Below are positions 9,869 to 18,197 of a stretch of 64,000 nucleotides of DNA, piece after piece. The stretch spans positions 62,001 to 126,000 of the forward strand of contig JBBEBE010000009.1 of NCBI GenBank assembly GCA_040882505.1, read 5' to 3'. The notes below the pieces were generated by a model. It was given only the letters and a program-made list of their open reading frames with translations, ran no database searches and had not been told where the DNA came from. Position 1 is the first letter of the stretch; each line of letters begins with the position of its first letter. A program made the translations under genes and the position numbers. The stretch is from JBBEBE01 sp040882505. GTDB taxonomy: Bacteria > Bacteroidota > Rhodothermia > Balneolales > Balneolaceae.

Positions 9869-10212
9869 GGCATGCGGTCAGATTCGTTGGATGGTTCCAC
9901 CATACATCAGCCGACAGAACCGGTATGTAGCCCGTTGATGGGAAGTCATTGGATCGAACATGGTGCAAAGCCGTACATGCGTTGGCAGGATCACTACGCC
10001 TCATCCGGTTCGATTTTCCGTTCCGGCCGTATCCATCCTGCTTAGCAGACAGCTTTGCAGCACATTCCATCGAAAACGGAAAGACAACCGGTACCCGGAT
10101 CGCTCCGGAGTCCCGGTTGATTCCATCCCGTGTGCTGGCCTTACCACAGGCTCGTTCTCACCGAAGTGTAGCGTATTCACGCTCCACACCGATGAACAAT
10201 CCACAAATGCGA
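9869..10212. other. Intergenic stretch between susD and the M19-like gene
   Basis: This stretch holds no convincing gene; the short open frames have no family features. I see no clear TAnnTTTG promoter, no T-tailed hairpin and no direct repeat. The length would allow an internal promoter or terminator that separates susCD from the downstream enzymes, but nothing in the sequence decides this. Confidence 0.4.
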
Positions 10213-11913
10213 TTAGTTGTATCCGGGATTTTGTCCCAGATCTGCATTCTTGTCCAGTTCGGATTGCGGAACCGGAAGTCGATAGTCCCGGGGCGCTTGA
10301 AAATTGGCCTCTTTCCAGAACTCTACTTCGTACTCCTTGCTTCCGTCCGAAAGCTTGGTAATGCTCATTCGCGTCTGGTCCTCGTTGAGTACGTCGGGAG
10401 CGATCATCCATCGACGAACATCGTACCAACGATGTTGCTCAAAGACCAACTCGATTCGTCGCTCGTTCACGATTCGATCGAACAGATCATCCCCACTCTC
10501 GGTTACATCCGGCATATTCACGCTTGGCCGGCTTCGAACCATGTTCAGGTACTCACGTGCAATCCCCTCTTCGCCGAGATTGTACTGAGCTTCGGCGTAG
10601 TTGAGAAGGATTTCGGCATATCGCTGAAACGGCCAAGGAGTCTGAGACATATTGCTCCCGCTCGGGTTATCGATCCGCTCGTTAGTAAACTTACGCGAAT
10701 AGTATCCCGTCTGTGTCGCATTCCATGCAGAGACCGGACCCTCGTTGGAATCCAGGCCGCCCGGCAGGAAGGTCTCCACTTCACGACCCTTCCAGAACAT
10801 TCCGTCATGAAGAATGGTCGCGTAGAATCGCGGATCCCGATCGCTGTAGGGATCCTGCGGATCGTATGCCGGATCATCCTCAGGTTGCATTCCATTGGTC
10901 GTTTCGTAGTCATGAACAAGGTTCTGAATCGGATGAATCTGACCAAAACCGTTGTATCCATTCGGATAGGAACTGAGCTCCACATAGACCTGTTCGAAGC
11001 TGACCAATTGATTGAATGGTCGCTGCCAGATCATCTCCTCGTTGTAGATGTTTTCTTCGAGAAATGCGGTTCGGTAATCGTCAAACAGACCGTACTCACC
11101 CAACTGAATCACGTCCCAGGCGGCATCTCGCGCATCTTCCCACCGAGTCATGTCGTTTGTCGGATTATTGAGCGGGCTGGCCCAGTAGAGAAGTGCACGG
11201 GATTTAAGTCCCATTGCTGCTCCTTTGCTAATATGCCCTTTCTCGCTGTTGGCGATCTCCGAAGGTAGCGGCAAGTCGGGTATGGCTGCATCGAGTTCGT
11301 CCACAACATACTGCATGACCTCGTCATACGGGTCCCTCGTCTGACTGAAGTTGTCATCCAGACTGAACGTACTGGTAATGAGCGGCACATCGCCGAAGAG
11401 GTTGGCCAAATGGAAGTACGCTTTCGCCCGAATGGTCCGCATCTCGGCAATCCGTCGCGTTTTCAACGCGGGATCGTCGAACTCGGTGTCCTGAACCTTC
11501 TCCAGGAATTCGTTGACCAGGTTGATCGGCTTCCAGTAACTCCGGTTCACCGCACTTCCGCTCCGAACATCGGTCCAGAAGTCGACAAAGCTCAAGTTGT
11601 CCGGGGGGACACCGTTCGCATTGGCTCCCCAGGCCCACGCATTGTTTCGGGCATTGAGCTCGTCCGTCACGTTGCCCAGGTTGTAGAAAGAGTAGAGAAA
11701 ACCGGTCGGAATGCTCCGGTAGGTCTGTGCCACAAAGGCGTCGACCAAGGCTGGATCATCCCAGACCGCATCTTCGGTAAATCTGTCGGTTGGCGTCGTA
11801 TCAAGGACGTCGCTGCACGCCGTCGCTCCCAGCAGGAGCAGGACGGCCGCCAGGGGCAGTATCGCCCACCGGCTCGTCATTTCGGGTATCAGTTTGAATA
11901 CATTCATCATCAT
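10213..11913 (-). CDS. susD: SusD/RagB-family outer-membrane nutrient-binding lipoprotein
   Basis: A 566-residue protein with a lipoprotein signal: hydrophobic run then LGATAC, the Cys being the lipidation site, followed by SDVLDTTPTDRFTEDAVWDD, a typical SusD start. Family blocks include IRAKAYFHLANLFGDVPLI in the TPR-like region and RYAEILLNYAEAQYNLGE and ERRIELVFEQHRWYDVRRW near the C-terminus. SusD-like proteins sit on the cell surface as a lid on the SusC barrel and bind the oligosaccharide or peptide to be imported. It follows the SusC gene by 33 bases on the same strand, the usual order. The ligand cannot be read from the sequence. The start chosen is the first of three adjacent ATGs. 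Confidence 0.96.
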   Translation of the reverse strand: MMMNVFKLIPEMTSRWAILPLAAVLLLLGATACSDVLDTTPTDRFTEDAVWDDPALVDAFVAQTYRSIPTGFLYSFYNLGNVTDELNARNNAWAWGANANGVPPDNLSFVDFWTDVRSGSAVNRSYWKPINLVNEFLEKVQDTEFDDPALKTRRIAEMRTIRAKAYFHLANLFGDVPLITSTFSLDDNFSQTRDPYDEVMQYVVDELDAAIPDLPLPSEIANSEKGHISKGAAMGLKSRALLYWASPLNNPTNDMTRWEDARDAAWDVIQLGEYGLFDDYRTAFLEENIYNEEMIWQRPFNQLVSFEQVYVELSSYPNGYNGFGQIHPIQNLVHDYETTNGMQPEDDPAYDPQDPYSDRDPRFYATILHDGMFWKGREVETFLPGGLDSNEGPVSAWNATQTGYYSRKFTNERIDNPSGSNMSQTPWPFQRYAEILLNYAEAQYNLGEEGIAREYLNMVRSRPSVNMPDVTESGDDLFDRIVNERRIELVFEQHRWYDVRRWMIAPDVLNEDQTRMSITKLSDGSKEYEVEFWKEANFQAPRDYRLPVPQSELDKNADLGQNPGYN

Positions 11914-11946
11914 GGGTTTTAAACGTTCAGGAGAGTCCGCGTTCGG

Positions 11947-14900
11947 TTAAAACGTCAAATCGATCCCCAGGTTGAAGATTCGGTTCTGCGGATAGAAATT
12001 CCCGCGCGGTGCATCCCCTTCCGGATCAAACCACTTGATCTCGGAGATCGTAAAGAGATTGTTTCCGTTGGCGTAGATCCGCAGGTTGGAGAATCCCAGA
12101 TTCCCGACCAGGTCGGACGGAACATCATATCCGATTTCCAGCGTCTTCAGACGAACAAAGGCTGCATTCTGAAGCCAGAACGTACTCTGCAGACCACTCG
12201 GCTCGCCTCCAATGGCGCTCAAAGTGGGAAGGCGCGGATACTTTGAGTCCATGCTCCCCGGAGTCCAACGATTTTTGATTAGCTCGGACAACCCGTTGAT
12301 GGCGATCCGCGCATTCTGGTGATAGTACTGCCAGGCACGCGCTTGTCCGGCAAGATTTGCAAACAGGCTAAACTGTTTGTATCGCATGGAGGTATTTACC
12401 CCGAACGTAATCTCCGGAATATTGGACTTGTTCATGCGCAGACGGTCTTCGGAAGAGATTACGCCGTCTCCATTCACATCGCGGTATTGGAGGTCGCCAA
12501 CCTGTGTTCCCGGATAGACGGCCGGGGCGTTGTCCACCTCGCTCTGCGTCCGGAAGATTCCGATCGCCTCGTAATAGAGACCGGCTCCGAGAATGCCTCC
12601 TTCCGCCTTCTGGTAGTCCGGCACATCCTGTGCCTCACTTACATCGATAACTTTGTTTCGGGCAAAGCCGATATTTCCCTCCACGGTGTAGCTGAAATCG
12701 TTGGCACGTGCCACATTGCTGTGGGTTACCGCCAACTCGATACCGCGATTCCGAACACTTCCAATGTTCTCGTCAGGCAACGAAAGCATGGTATAGGTAG
12801 GAATCTCCAGGTTTCGGGTCGTCAAAATATTGTCCCGTACTTGCTGGAACAGGTCCACGCTCACTCCAAGCCCTCCATCCCAAAGAAGGAGATCAGCTCC
12901 GAAGTTGGTCGTTGTGGCCACCTCCCAGGTAATGTTCGGATTGGGTGTCACGCCTGGTGCCGCTCCGAGCCCGGACTGGGTTGGGTTTCCAAAATGATAC
13001 CCATTGGATAGTCCCAGTGAATAGGCAGACAAATATTGATACGGAGAAATGGCATCGTTCCCGATTCGCCCAATCGATGCCCGGAGTTTTAACTCGTTTA
13101 CCGATGGATTGCTCTCCATCAGATCGTCGGAAAGAATCCAGGCAACCGAAACACCAGGGAAGAATCCAAATCGGTTCCCTTCAGGAAACGCGTGGGATCC
13201 ATCATACCGCGCATTGAAATCAATCAGGTATTTCTCCTGAAAGTTATAACTCACACGGCCGATCAAACTCTGTCGGGCGACCTCGCTCGACTGTCCATCC
13301 GACTCTTGCGTTGCCGGATCGCCGGCGAAAAGTTCGGGAATCTGATCCGAAAGGTAGTTTCGGCGAAATGATCGATACCAGAGATCGTTACCAGTTGACT
13401 GCTCTGCGCCGAAAAAGCTGCTTACGTAATGATCTCCCAACTGACGCTCATAGGTCACCCGAAGATTCACAAAGGTTTCATTGTCATTGAAGGTCTGCTG
13501 CTCAAGCTGAGGAGCCGTCAGTCGTCCTCCACGGAGCGGCAGATAGTTGCCCTGGCTGTCCCGGTTGTAAACGACCCAGGGTGTCTGCCAGTTTTTATCC
13601 AGTGTGGAGTTGTCATTGTAGACAAAGTAGCCATCCACGCCCAGACCATTGACCTGAGGGATTTGGGCATCGAACCCGATTTTCCCCGAGAACCGACGGG
13701 TTTTCGTGGTTCGCCCACCCGCTGCATCGGTTACCATCACCGATGGATTGAGTCCTTGCTCAATACCGGCCGACGGATATCCTGGCTCATACTCGACCGG
13801 CATCATCGGCAGCGCCATCAGCCATCCGAACGGATTCTCTGCTCCGGGTCGGAGTCGATCATCCAGACCTGCGTTGATGTCGGCATTCACATTGATGTAA
13901 TCGTTGATTCGGGCATCCACGTTGGAACGCAACGTATAGGTATCAAATTCGTGGACTCCGCTTTCGAAGATCGAATTCTGGGATCCATATGAACCAGAAA
14001 TCGAATACCGAATCTGCTCCGATCCTCCCCGGACACTCAGGTTCTGTGAACTCTGTAGTGCAAAATCCTTGAGAACTTCACCATACCAATCGGTATTGGG
14101 ATAGTTTTCGGGATCCGAACCGTCACGAAACGTCTCAATCTCTTGTTCCGTATAGCGAGGTTGTTGACCATCGGCAACGAGCCGCTGGTTCACATACTCG
14201 GCAAACGTGGCAGAGCTGGCCAAATCGGGTGTTCGAGTTGGTTGAGTGATCCCCTGATTGTACGAATAGTTGATCACTGGCTTGCCGACCGTACCTCGCT
14301 TGGTCGTAATCAGAATAACTCCGTTGGCTGCACGAGCTCCGTAAATGGCAGCCGATGCATCCTTCAGAACACTGATCTGTTCAATGTCATTCGGGTTGAT
14401 CCGTTCCCATCCGTCTGGACTCTGAACACCATCCACCACCACGAGAGGTGCCGTCGACCCGGTCGTGTTCTGACCTCGAATCAACAGTGTGGACGTGTCT
14501 GCCCCTGGTTCACCGGATCGGTTCAGTGCAACCAGTCCCGGCAACAGTCCGGCCAGCGAATTGGTTACACTTACGGTAGGAGCGGCAGCAATCTCCCGCT
14601 CACCTGCCCGAGCAATGGATCCCGTGAGCGTAGCCGCTCGCTGAGTCCCGTACCCGACCACAACCAACTCATCCAGATCCGTCACGGCCGATGTGAGTTC
14701 GACATCGATCACCTCGCGTCCGTCAACCGAGACGGTTTCCGAATCGTAGCCAATGTAGGAGAAGACCAGTGTGTGGGTGGGCTCTACAACCAGTGTGTAT
14801 TCACCATCCACATTCGTGGTGGTCCCGCTAATGGTCTCCTGGACAACAACCGTCACACCGGGAAGGGGATCTCCGCTATCGGTATCGGTTACGGTTCCGG

Positions 14901-14982
14901 TGACCTCTTGGGGTTGTGCATGAGCCGGGGTCGTCGCGACCAGGATCAGCACCATTAAACAAAGCGCAATCTTGAGGGACAT
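11947..14982 (-). CDS. susC: SusC/RagA-family TonB-linked outer-membrane transporter
   Basis: An outer-membrane beta-barrel importer of 1011 residues. After the signal peptide (MSLKIALCLMVLILVATTP, cleavage near AHAQ) comes the carboxypeptidase-like domain (VTGTVTDTDSGDPLPGVTV), a TonB-box-like segment (DELVVVGYGTQ), the plug (TLLIRGQNTTGSTAPLVVVDG; IEQISVLKDASAAIYGARAANGVILITTK) and the barrel, ending in NLGIDLTF with a terminal aromatic residue. I choose the ATG at 14982; the in-frame extension to 15075 would put 31 residues without signal character in front and includes two perfect operator-like palindromes. With SusD it should import a ligand using TonB energy, and the downstream secreted esterases and GH109-type enzyme would prepare or finish digestion of that ligand. 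Confidence 0.95.
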   Translation of the reverse strand: MSLKIALCLMVLILVATTPAHAQPQEVTGTVTDTDSGDPLPGVTVVVQETISGTTTNVDGEYTLVVEPTHTLVFSYIGYDSETVSVDGREVIDVELTSAVTDLDELVVVGYGTQRAATLTGSIARAGEREIAAAPTVSVTNSLAGLLPGLVALNRSGEPGADTSTLLIRGQNTTGSTAPLVVVDGVQSPDGWERINPNDIEQISVLKDASAAIYGARAANGVILITTKRGTVGKPVINYSYNQGITQPTRTPDLASSATFAEYVNQRLVADGQQPRYTEQEIETFRDGSDPENYPNTDWYGEVLKDFALQSSQNLSVRGGSEQIRYSISGSYGSQNSIFESGVHEFDTYTLRSNVDARINDYINVNADINAGLDDRLRPGAENPFGWLMALPMMPVEYEPGYPSAGIEQGLNPSVMVTDAAGGRTTKTRRFSGKIGFDAQIPQVNGLGVDGYFVYNDNSTLDKNWQTPWVVYNRDSQGNYLPLRGGRLTAPQLEQQTFNDNETFVNLRVTYERQLGDHYVSSFFGAEQSTGNDLWYRSFRRNYLSDQIPELFAGDPATQESDGQSSEVARQSLIGRVSYNFQEKYLIDFNARYDGSHAFPEGNRFGFFPGVSVAWILSDDLMESNPSVNELKLRASIGRIGNDAISPYQYLSAYSLGLSNGYHFGNPTQSGLGAAPGVTPNPNITWEVATTTNFGADLLLWDGGLGVSVDLFQQVRDNILTTRNLEIPTYTMLSLPDENIGSVRNRGIELAVTHSNVARANDFSYTVEGNIGFARNKVIDVSEAQDVPDYQKAEGGILGAGLYYEAIGIFRTQSEVDNAPAVYPGTQVGDLQYRDVNGDGVISSEDRLRMNKSNIPEITFGVNTSMRYKQFSLFANLAGQARAWQYYHQNARIAINGLSELIKNRWTPGSMDSKYPRLPTLSAIGGEPSGLQSTFWLQNAAFVRLKTLEIGYDVPSDLVGNLGFSNLRIYANGNNLFTISEIKWFDPEGDAPRGNFYPQNRIFNLGIDLTF

Positions 14983-15032
14983 TAACCGGTTAAGCTCTTG
15001 CGTAAATGAAGAGCGTTGGTTTAACCGGTTAA
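14982..15032. promoter_or_regulatory. Pair of TTAACCGGTTAA palindromes upstream of susC
   Basis: Two identical 12-base perfect palindromes, TTAACCGGTTAA, lie at 14982-14993 and 15021-15032, centre to centre 39 bases. The first touches the proposed susC start codon at 14982. A palindrome with a central CG and flanking A/T is typical of LacI-family operators, and twin sites suit cooperative or looped binding. No LacI gene is in the window. The reading frame runs through both copies, which explains why a longer ORF appears, but I take them as DNA sites. Confidence 0.6.
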
Positions 15033-15234
15033 GTTTCCTGGCGCCAAATACGAATAGTAGTCGTTTGGTTCGCATAAGAAACGTGTTTTAGTGATAGGGT
15101 ATTCAGCAACTGAGAGTAGCTTACTAAAAAGAGAAGAAGGTTGCAAAACAGACCAAGAAAATTTTTTACCCTCGTCAGAGGATCAGAAAAGGGCTTTTCT
15201 ATCCAAGTTCAGATTCATAGTCCCGAAATGACTA

Positions 15235-15319
15235 CCCGAGTGAAATCCCCTCTCAAATATATTTTTAAACGGTTTTACACGTTGATCGCAAACAAAAGAC
15301 GAGGGGAAATCCACTCGGG
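15235..15319 (-). promoter_or_regulatory. Long inverted repeat flanking a TATATTTG promoter element for susC
   Basis: On the minus strand a TATATTTG element (15254-15261) matches the Bacteroidota -7 box TAnnTTTG. It is bracketed by an imperfect inverted repeat: 15235-15252 and 15301-15319 share CCCGAGTG and CCCCTC on their outer and inner parts. The left arm starts two bases beyond the -7 box. Between arm and box at about 15265-15277 is TTAAACGGTTTTA, a weaker relative of the twin palindromes nearer susC. I read this as the susC promoter with flanking regulatory arms; the leader to the ATG would be about 260 bases. The remaining intergenic sequence to 15443 is AT-rich and shows no gene. Confidence 0.5.
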
Positions 15320-15443
15320 ATTAATTTATTTCAATCGAAATTTTACTTGTTTTCGTTCAAAAAAAGAGAAGATTAGCTTTACCGGATAAGGAAAGATTGT
15401 GCGCGGGAATCTCGGAACGCCAGATACCATCCGTCATCCACCC

Positions 15444-16622
15444 TTACGAGCGGATTACACGCCCGATCTGGCGGACCGCCTGGCGAATTCGGTGCGTATT
15501 CTCGACCAGACTCATCCGGACAAACCCTTCGCCGGCCGGACCGAACCCGATTCCCGGAGAAACAAGCACTTCCGCTTCGTCAAGCAGCAATTCGGAAAAG
15601 GCAAGAGACCCCTCCTTTCGGAACGGTTCCGGGATGGGAGCCCATACGAACATCCCGCCCCGATTCTTCTCGATTTTCCACCCATACCGCTCCAAACCTT
15701 CGTGCAGCACATCGAGGCGCCCTTCATACTTCTTGGCAATCGCAATGACATTGTCACGAGTCTGTTTCAGGGCCGTAATTGCCGCGACCTGAATCGGTGT
15801 AAAGAGTCCGTAGTCAAAGAACGCTTTGATCCGGGAGAGCAATCGGATGGCCTCGGGATTTCCTACACAAAATCCACATCGCCAACCGGCCATGTTGTAG
15901 GATTTGCTCATGGTCATGAACTCGACAGCGATCTCTTTTGCCCCGGGGACCTGCAGGATGCTTGGAGCCTTGTAACCGTGAAAGGTGATGTCTTTGTAGG
16001 CAAAGTCATGGATAATGAATACTCCGTGTTCCCGACACCAGGGAACGAGCCTCTCGAAAAACTCAAGATCCACCGTCTCCCCGGTCGGGTTGTGGGGAAA
16101 ATTCAGAAACAGAACTTTGGGGGTCCGGTCCAGGCTCTCCAGGGAAGAAATGAAGGCATCGGCATCCCGGGTAACCGGAACGGTTGCCACATCGCCACCG
16201 GCAATCATCACACTGTAGTAATGAATCGGAAAGTAAGGTTCGGGAACAACGGCCAGATCCCCTTCGCCGATGAGCGCCAACACCAAGTGAGAGAGTCCCT
16301 CTTTTGAACCGATCGTGGCAATCACCTCACTCTCCGAGGCCAGTTCCACATCGTAGAGATCTTTGTAATGGTCCGATACCGCACGGAGGAGATGAGGAAT
16401 CCCGGTTGCCCGAGCATAGCGGTGGGCCTTCTCGTCTTCCACGACATCGTGGATCTTCTGAACGGTCTCCGGGGACGCCGGCATGTCCGGATTTCCCATC
16501 CCGAAATCGATGATATCGATCCCTTCGGTTCGGCGACGCTGTTTCTCGGCATTCAGTCGGCCAAACAGATAATCCGGCAACTCTTTCATGCGCCGGGACG
16601 GCTCTACGGACAGATCACTCAT
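15444..16622 (-). CDS. Class I/II PLP-dependent aminotransferase (alanine/aspartate type)
   Basis: A 392-residue cytosolic enzyme of fold-type I. The start at 16622 (MSDLSVEPSRRMKELPDYLF) is preferred to the upstream in-frame ATGs because the family begins here. Seen in the sequence: IDFGMGNPDMPAS, LNFPHNPTGETVD with the family Asn-Pro, IIHDFAYKDI with the Asp-x-x-Tyr pair, and MSKSYNMAGWRCGFCVGN carrying the Schiff-base lysine. C-terminal FVRMSLVEN contains the arginine that holds the substrate carboxylate. The closest described enzymes are AlaC-like alanine transaminases and LL-diaminopimelate aminotransferase-like proteins; which of these it is cannot be decided here. It stands alone on the minus strand between susC and a beta-propeller gene. 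Confidence 0.88.
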   Translation of the reverse strand: MSDLSVEPSRRMKELPDYLFGRLNAEKQRRRTEGIDIIDFGMGNPDMPASPETVQKIHDVVEDEKAHRYARATGIPHLLRAVSDHYKDLYDVELASESEVIATIGSKEGLSHLVLALIGEGDLAVVPEPYFPIHYYSVMIAGGDVATVPVTRDADAFISSLESLDRTPKVLFLNFPHNPTGETVDLEFFERLVPWCREHGVFIIHDFAYKDITFHGYKAPSILQVPGAKEIAVEFMTMSKSYNMAGWRCGFCVGNPEAIRLLSRIKAFFDYGLFTPIQVAAITALKQTRDNVIAIAKKYEGRLDVLHEGLERYGWKIEKNRGGMFVWAPIPEPFRKEGSLAFSELLLDEAEVLVSPGIGFGPAGEGFVRMSLVENTHRIRQAVRQIGRVIRS

Positions 16623-16757
16623 CTCTTGTTGACTCCATTCTCGGGATTGAATCGACCTCTCACACATGGGAAGCCGCACGTTGGTGCAACCCTGAATGTA
16701 CATAAAACGGGCACCACCTGCTCTCTGGATACGCTCCCCGGATCCGTCTTGGTCGGT

Positions 16758-18026
16758 TCAGCCCGCCAGAGGATCCCGAAATCGAATCAGATCCTGAACC
16801 ACGCGTCCGTTTCGCTCCAGTCGGGACATCGAATAGATCCAGCCATCGGACGAGATCGCCAACGAATTCACATGGGAAGGTCGCTCACCACTCTCCAGAC
16901 GGATCGGCCCGTGATCGGTACGTTCGGCCGATTCGATATCCCAGGTAACCAGGTGTAGCTCCTCTGGCCCGCGGGCTCCTCCTTTTGCAATCGCTTCCCC
17001 ACCGACAGGTTGTCCCTTGTCGTCAAACAGCGGCGAACCGGTCAGATGGTAGAGTGTCTTCCCGTCCGGCCCCAACTCCAGTCCCAGATACCCGTAACTG
17101 AACTGATCCGTCATCCCGATACGACGCGACGCATCGGACGTGATCCGTTCGATCAACTCCAACGTCTCTTTTTTCGGGTCGAACCGGAAGAGATAGCCAC
17201 TGTTTCCGTGTGTTCCCCAAGCGCAATGACGGTTTGCATCCCGGACCACCTGGCGCCAGTTCCAGGCCATGCTTCCCGGCCGGGTCGGATCGAACGATCC
17301 GAAATAGTCCCGACGCATGGAGACCTGCCTGGAGGCTTCGGGCTTCTCGGCGCCTTGCTTCAGTGTCCAGAGGGTTCCGTCTGCCGTCGAATACCAGAGA
17401 TCACCGCTATCCGGTTCCACCAGAAGCGCCCGACAGAGCGGCCGATAGGTCTCGCCGGGGATTCCCGCCTCCCCGTGCGCATCGACCCACCCAAGATCCT
17501 CCACGGCTCCATCTCCGGGATCCAGTCGGAGCAGGTGCCCGGTCGGCCAACTGATTCCATAGAGTGTTCCACGAACCGGGTCCTGTGTCATGGCCAGAAT
17601 CCCCTCTCCGTGGGGTGCCACCCCGACCGAACGGACACACTCCGTCGCCGGATCGATTCGCAGAAAATGCCCTCCCGGATAGTGTCGATACCCCTCCATG
17701 GGCGTCTTTGGCATCCGCTCCATCCCGTCCACCGTCTCGTAGTACCCCGCATGGGTCGAACTCCAAAGCGCTCCGTCCCATTCGAAAAACCGGGAGTGGG
17801 ATTTCCCCTGCGGGTAGCTGTTCCATCCGGCCTCCCCGCACGCTTCCGTCAGATCGACCACCTCCCGGGGCTGCGACTCCCCGGGGTGGAGCCGGAAGAG
17901 CTTGCCTCCCTGATCGGGGGAGGTGGAGGAGAGAACGTACCAAACGCCCCCATCCCTGTCTACCGAAAGTGCATTGTAGGTATCGTGTGCCTCTTCAAAA
18001 CCGGAATCATAGATCGTGGCAATCAT
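16758..18026 (-). CDS. Beta-propeller protein of unknown function
   Basis: A 422-residue protein from the ATG at 18026 (MIATIYDSGFEEAHDTYNAL); an in-frame extension to 18155 runs into the divergent promoter region and looks non-coding. Repeated blade-like segments are visible, for example GGKLFRLHPGES, GHFLRIDPATE, GHLLRLDPGDG, GYLFRFDPKKE and WIYSMSRLERNG, each pairing a short strand with a Leu/Phe-Arg-x-Asp-Pro motif. This fits a six- or seven-bladed propeller of the SMP-30/NHL/streptogramin-lyase kind. No signal peptide is seen, so it may be cytosolic. No catalytic residues can be named. It is divergently transcribed from the amidohydrolase gene with about 170 bases between starts. Confidence 0.7.
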   Translation of the reverse strand: MIATIYDSGFEEAHDTYNALSVDRDGGVWYVLSSTSPDQGGKLFRLHPGESQPREVVDLTEACGEAGWNSYPQGKSHSRFFEWDGALWSSTHAGYYETVDGMERMPKTPMEGYRHYPGGHFLRIDPATECVRSVGVAPHGEGILAMTQDPVRGTLYGISWPTGHLLRLDPGDGAVEDLGWVDAHGEAGIPGETYRPLCRALLVEPDSGDLWYSTADGTLWTLKQGAEKPEASRQVSMRRDYFGSFDPTRPGSMAWNWRQVVRDANRHCAWGTHGNSGYLFRFDPKKETLELIERITSDASRRIGMTDQFSYGYLGLELGPDGKTLYHLTGSPLFDDKGQPVGGEAIAKGGARGPEELHLVTWDIESAERTDHGPIRLESGERPSHVNSLAISSDGWIYSMSRLERNGRVVQDLIRFRDPLAG

Positions 18027-18197
18027 CCTCTGGATTTGTTTACTTCTCTGTGGTTGACCCTGTGACTCGCTCAACGTTCGGATCTCATCCGACGACCTGC
18101 CAAGCAGATCCTTGGGCTCCAGACAACGCGAACGCCGGAGTCCGGCGACGTCCATCCGAGGTTCGCAAGTTTGTCAGAAAAATCCAACCTGAAAACC

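Noticed and set aside
9949..11268. Long plus-strand open frame of 439 codons
   Set aside because: It lies antisense to susD, has no family features and no start context; a shadow of the real gene.
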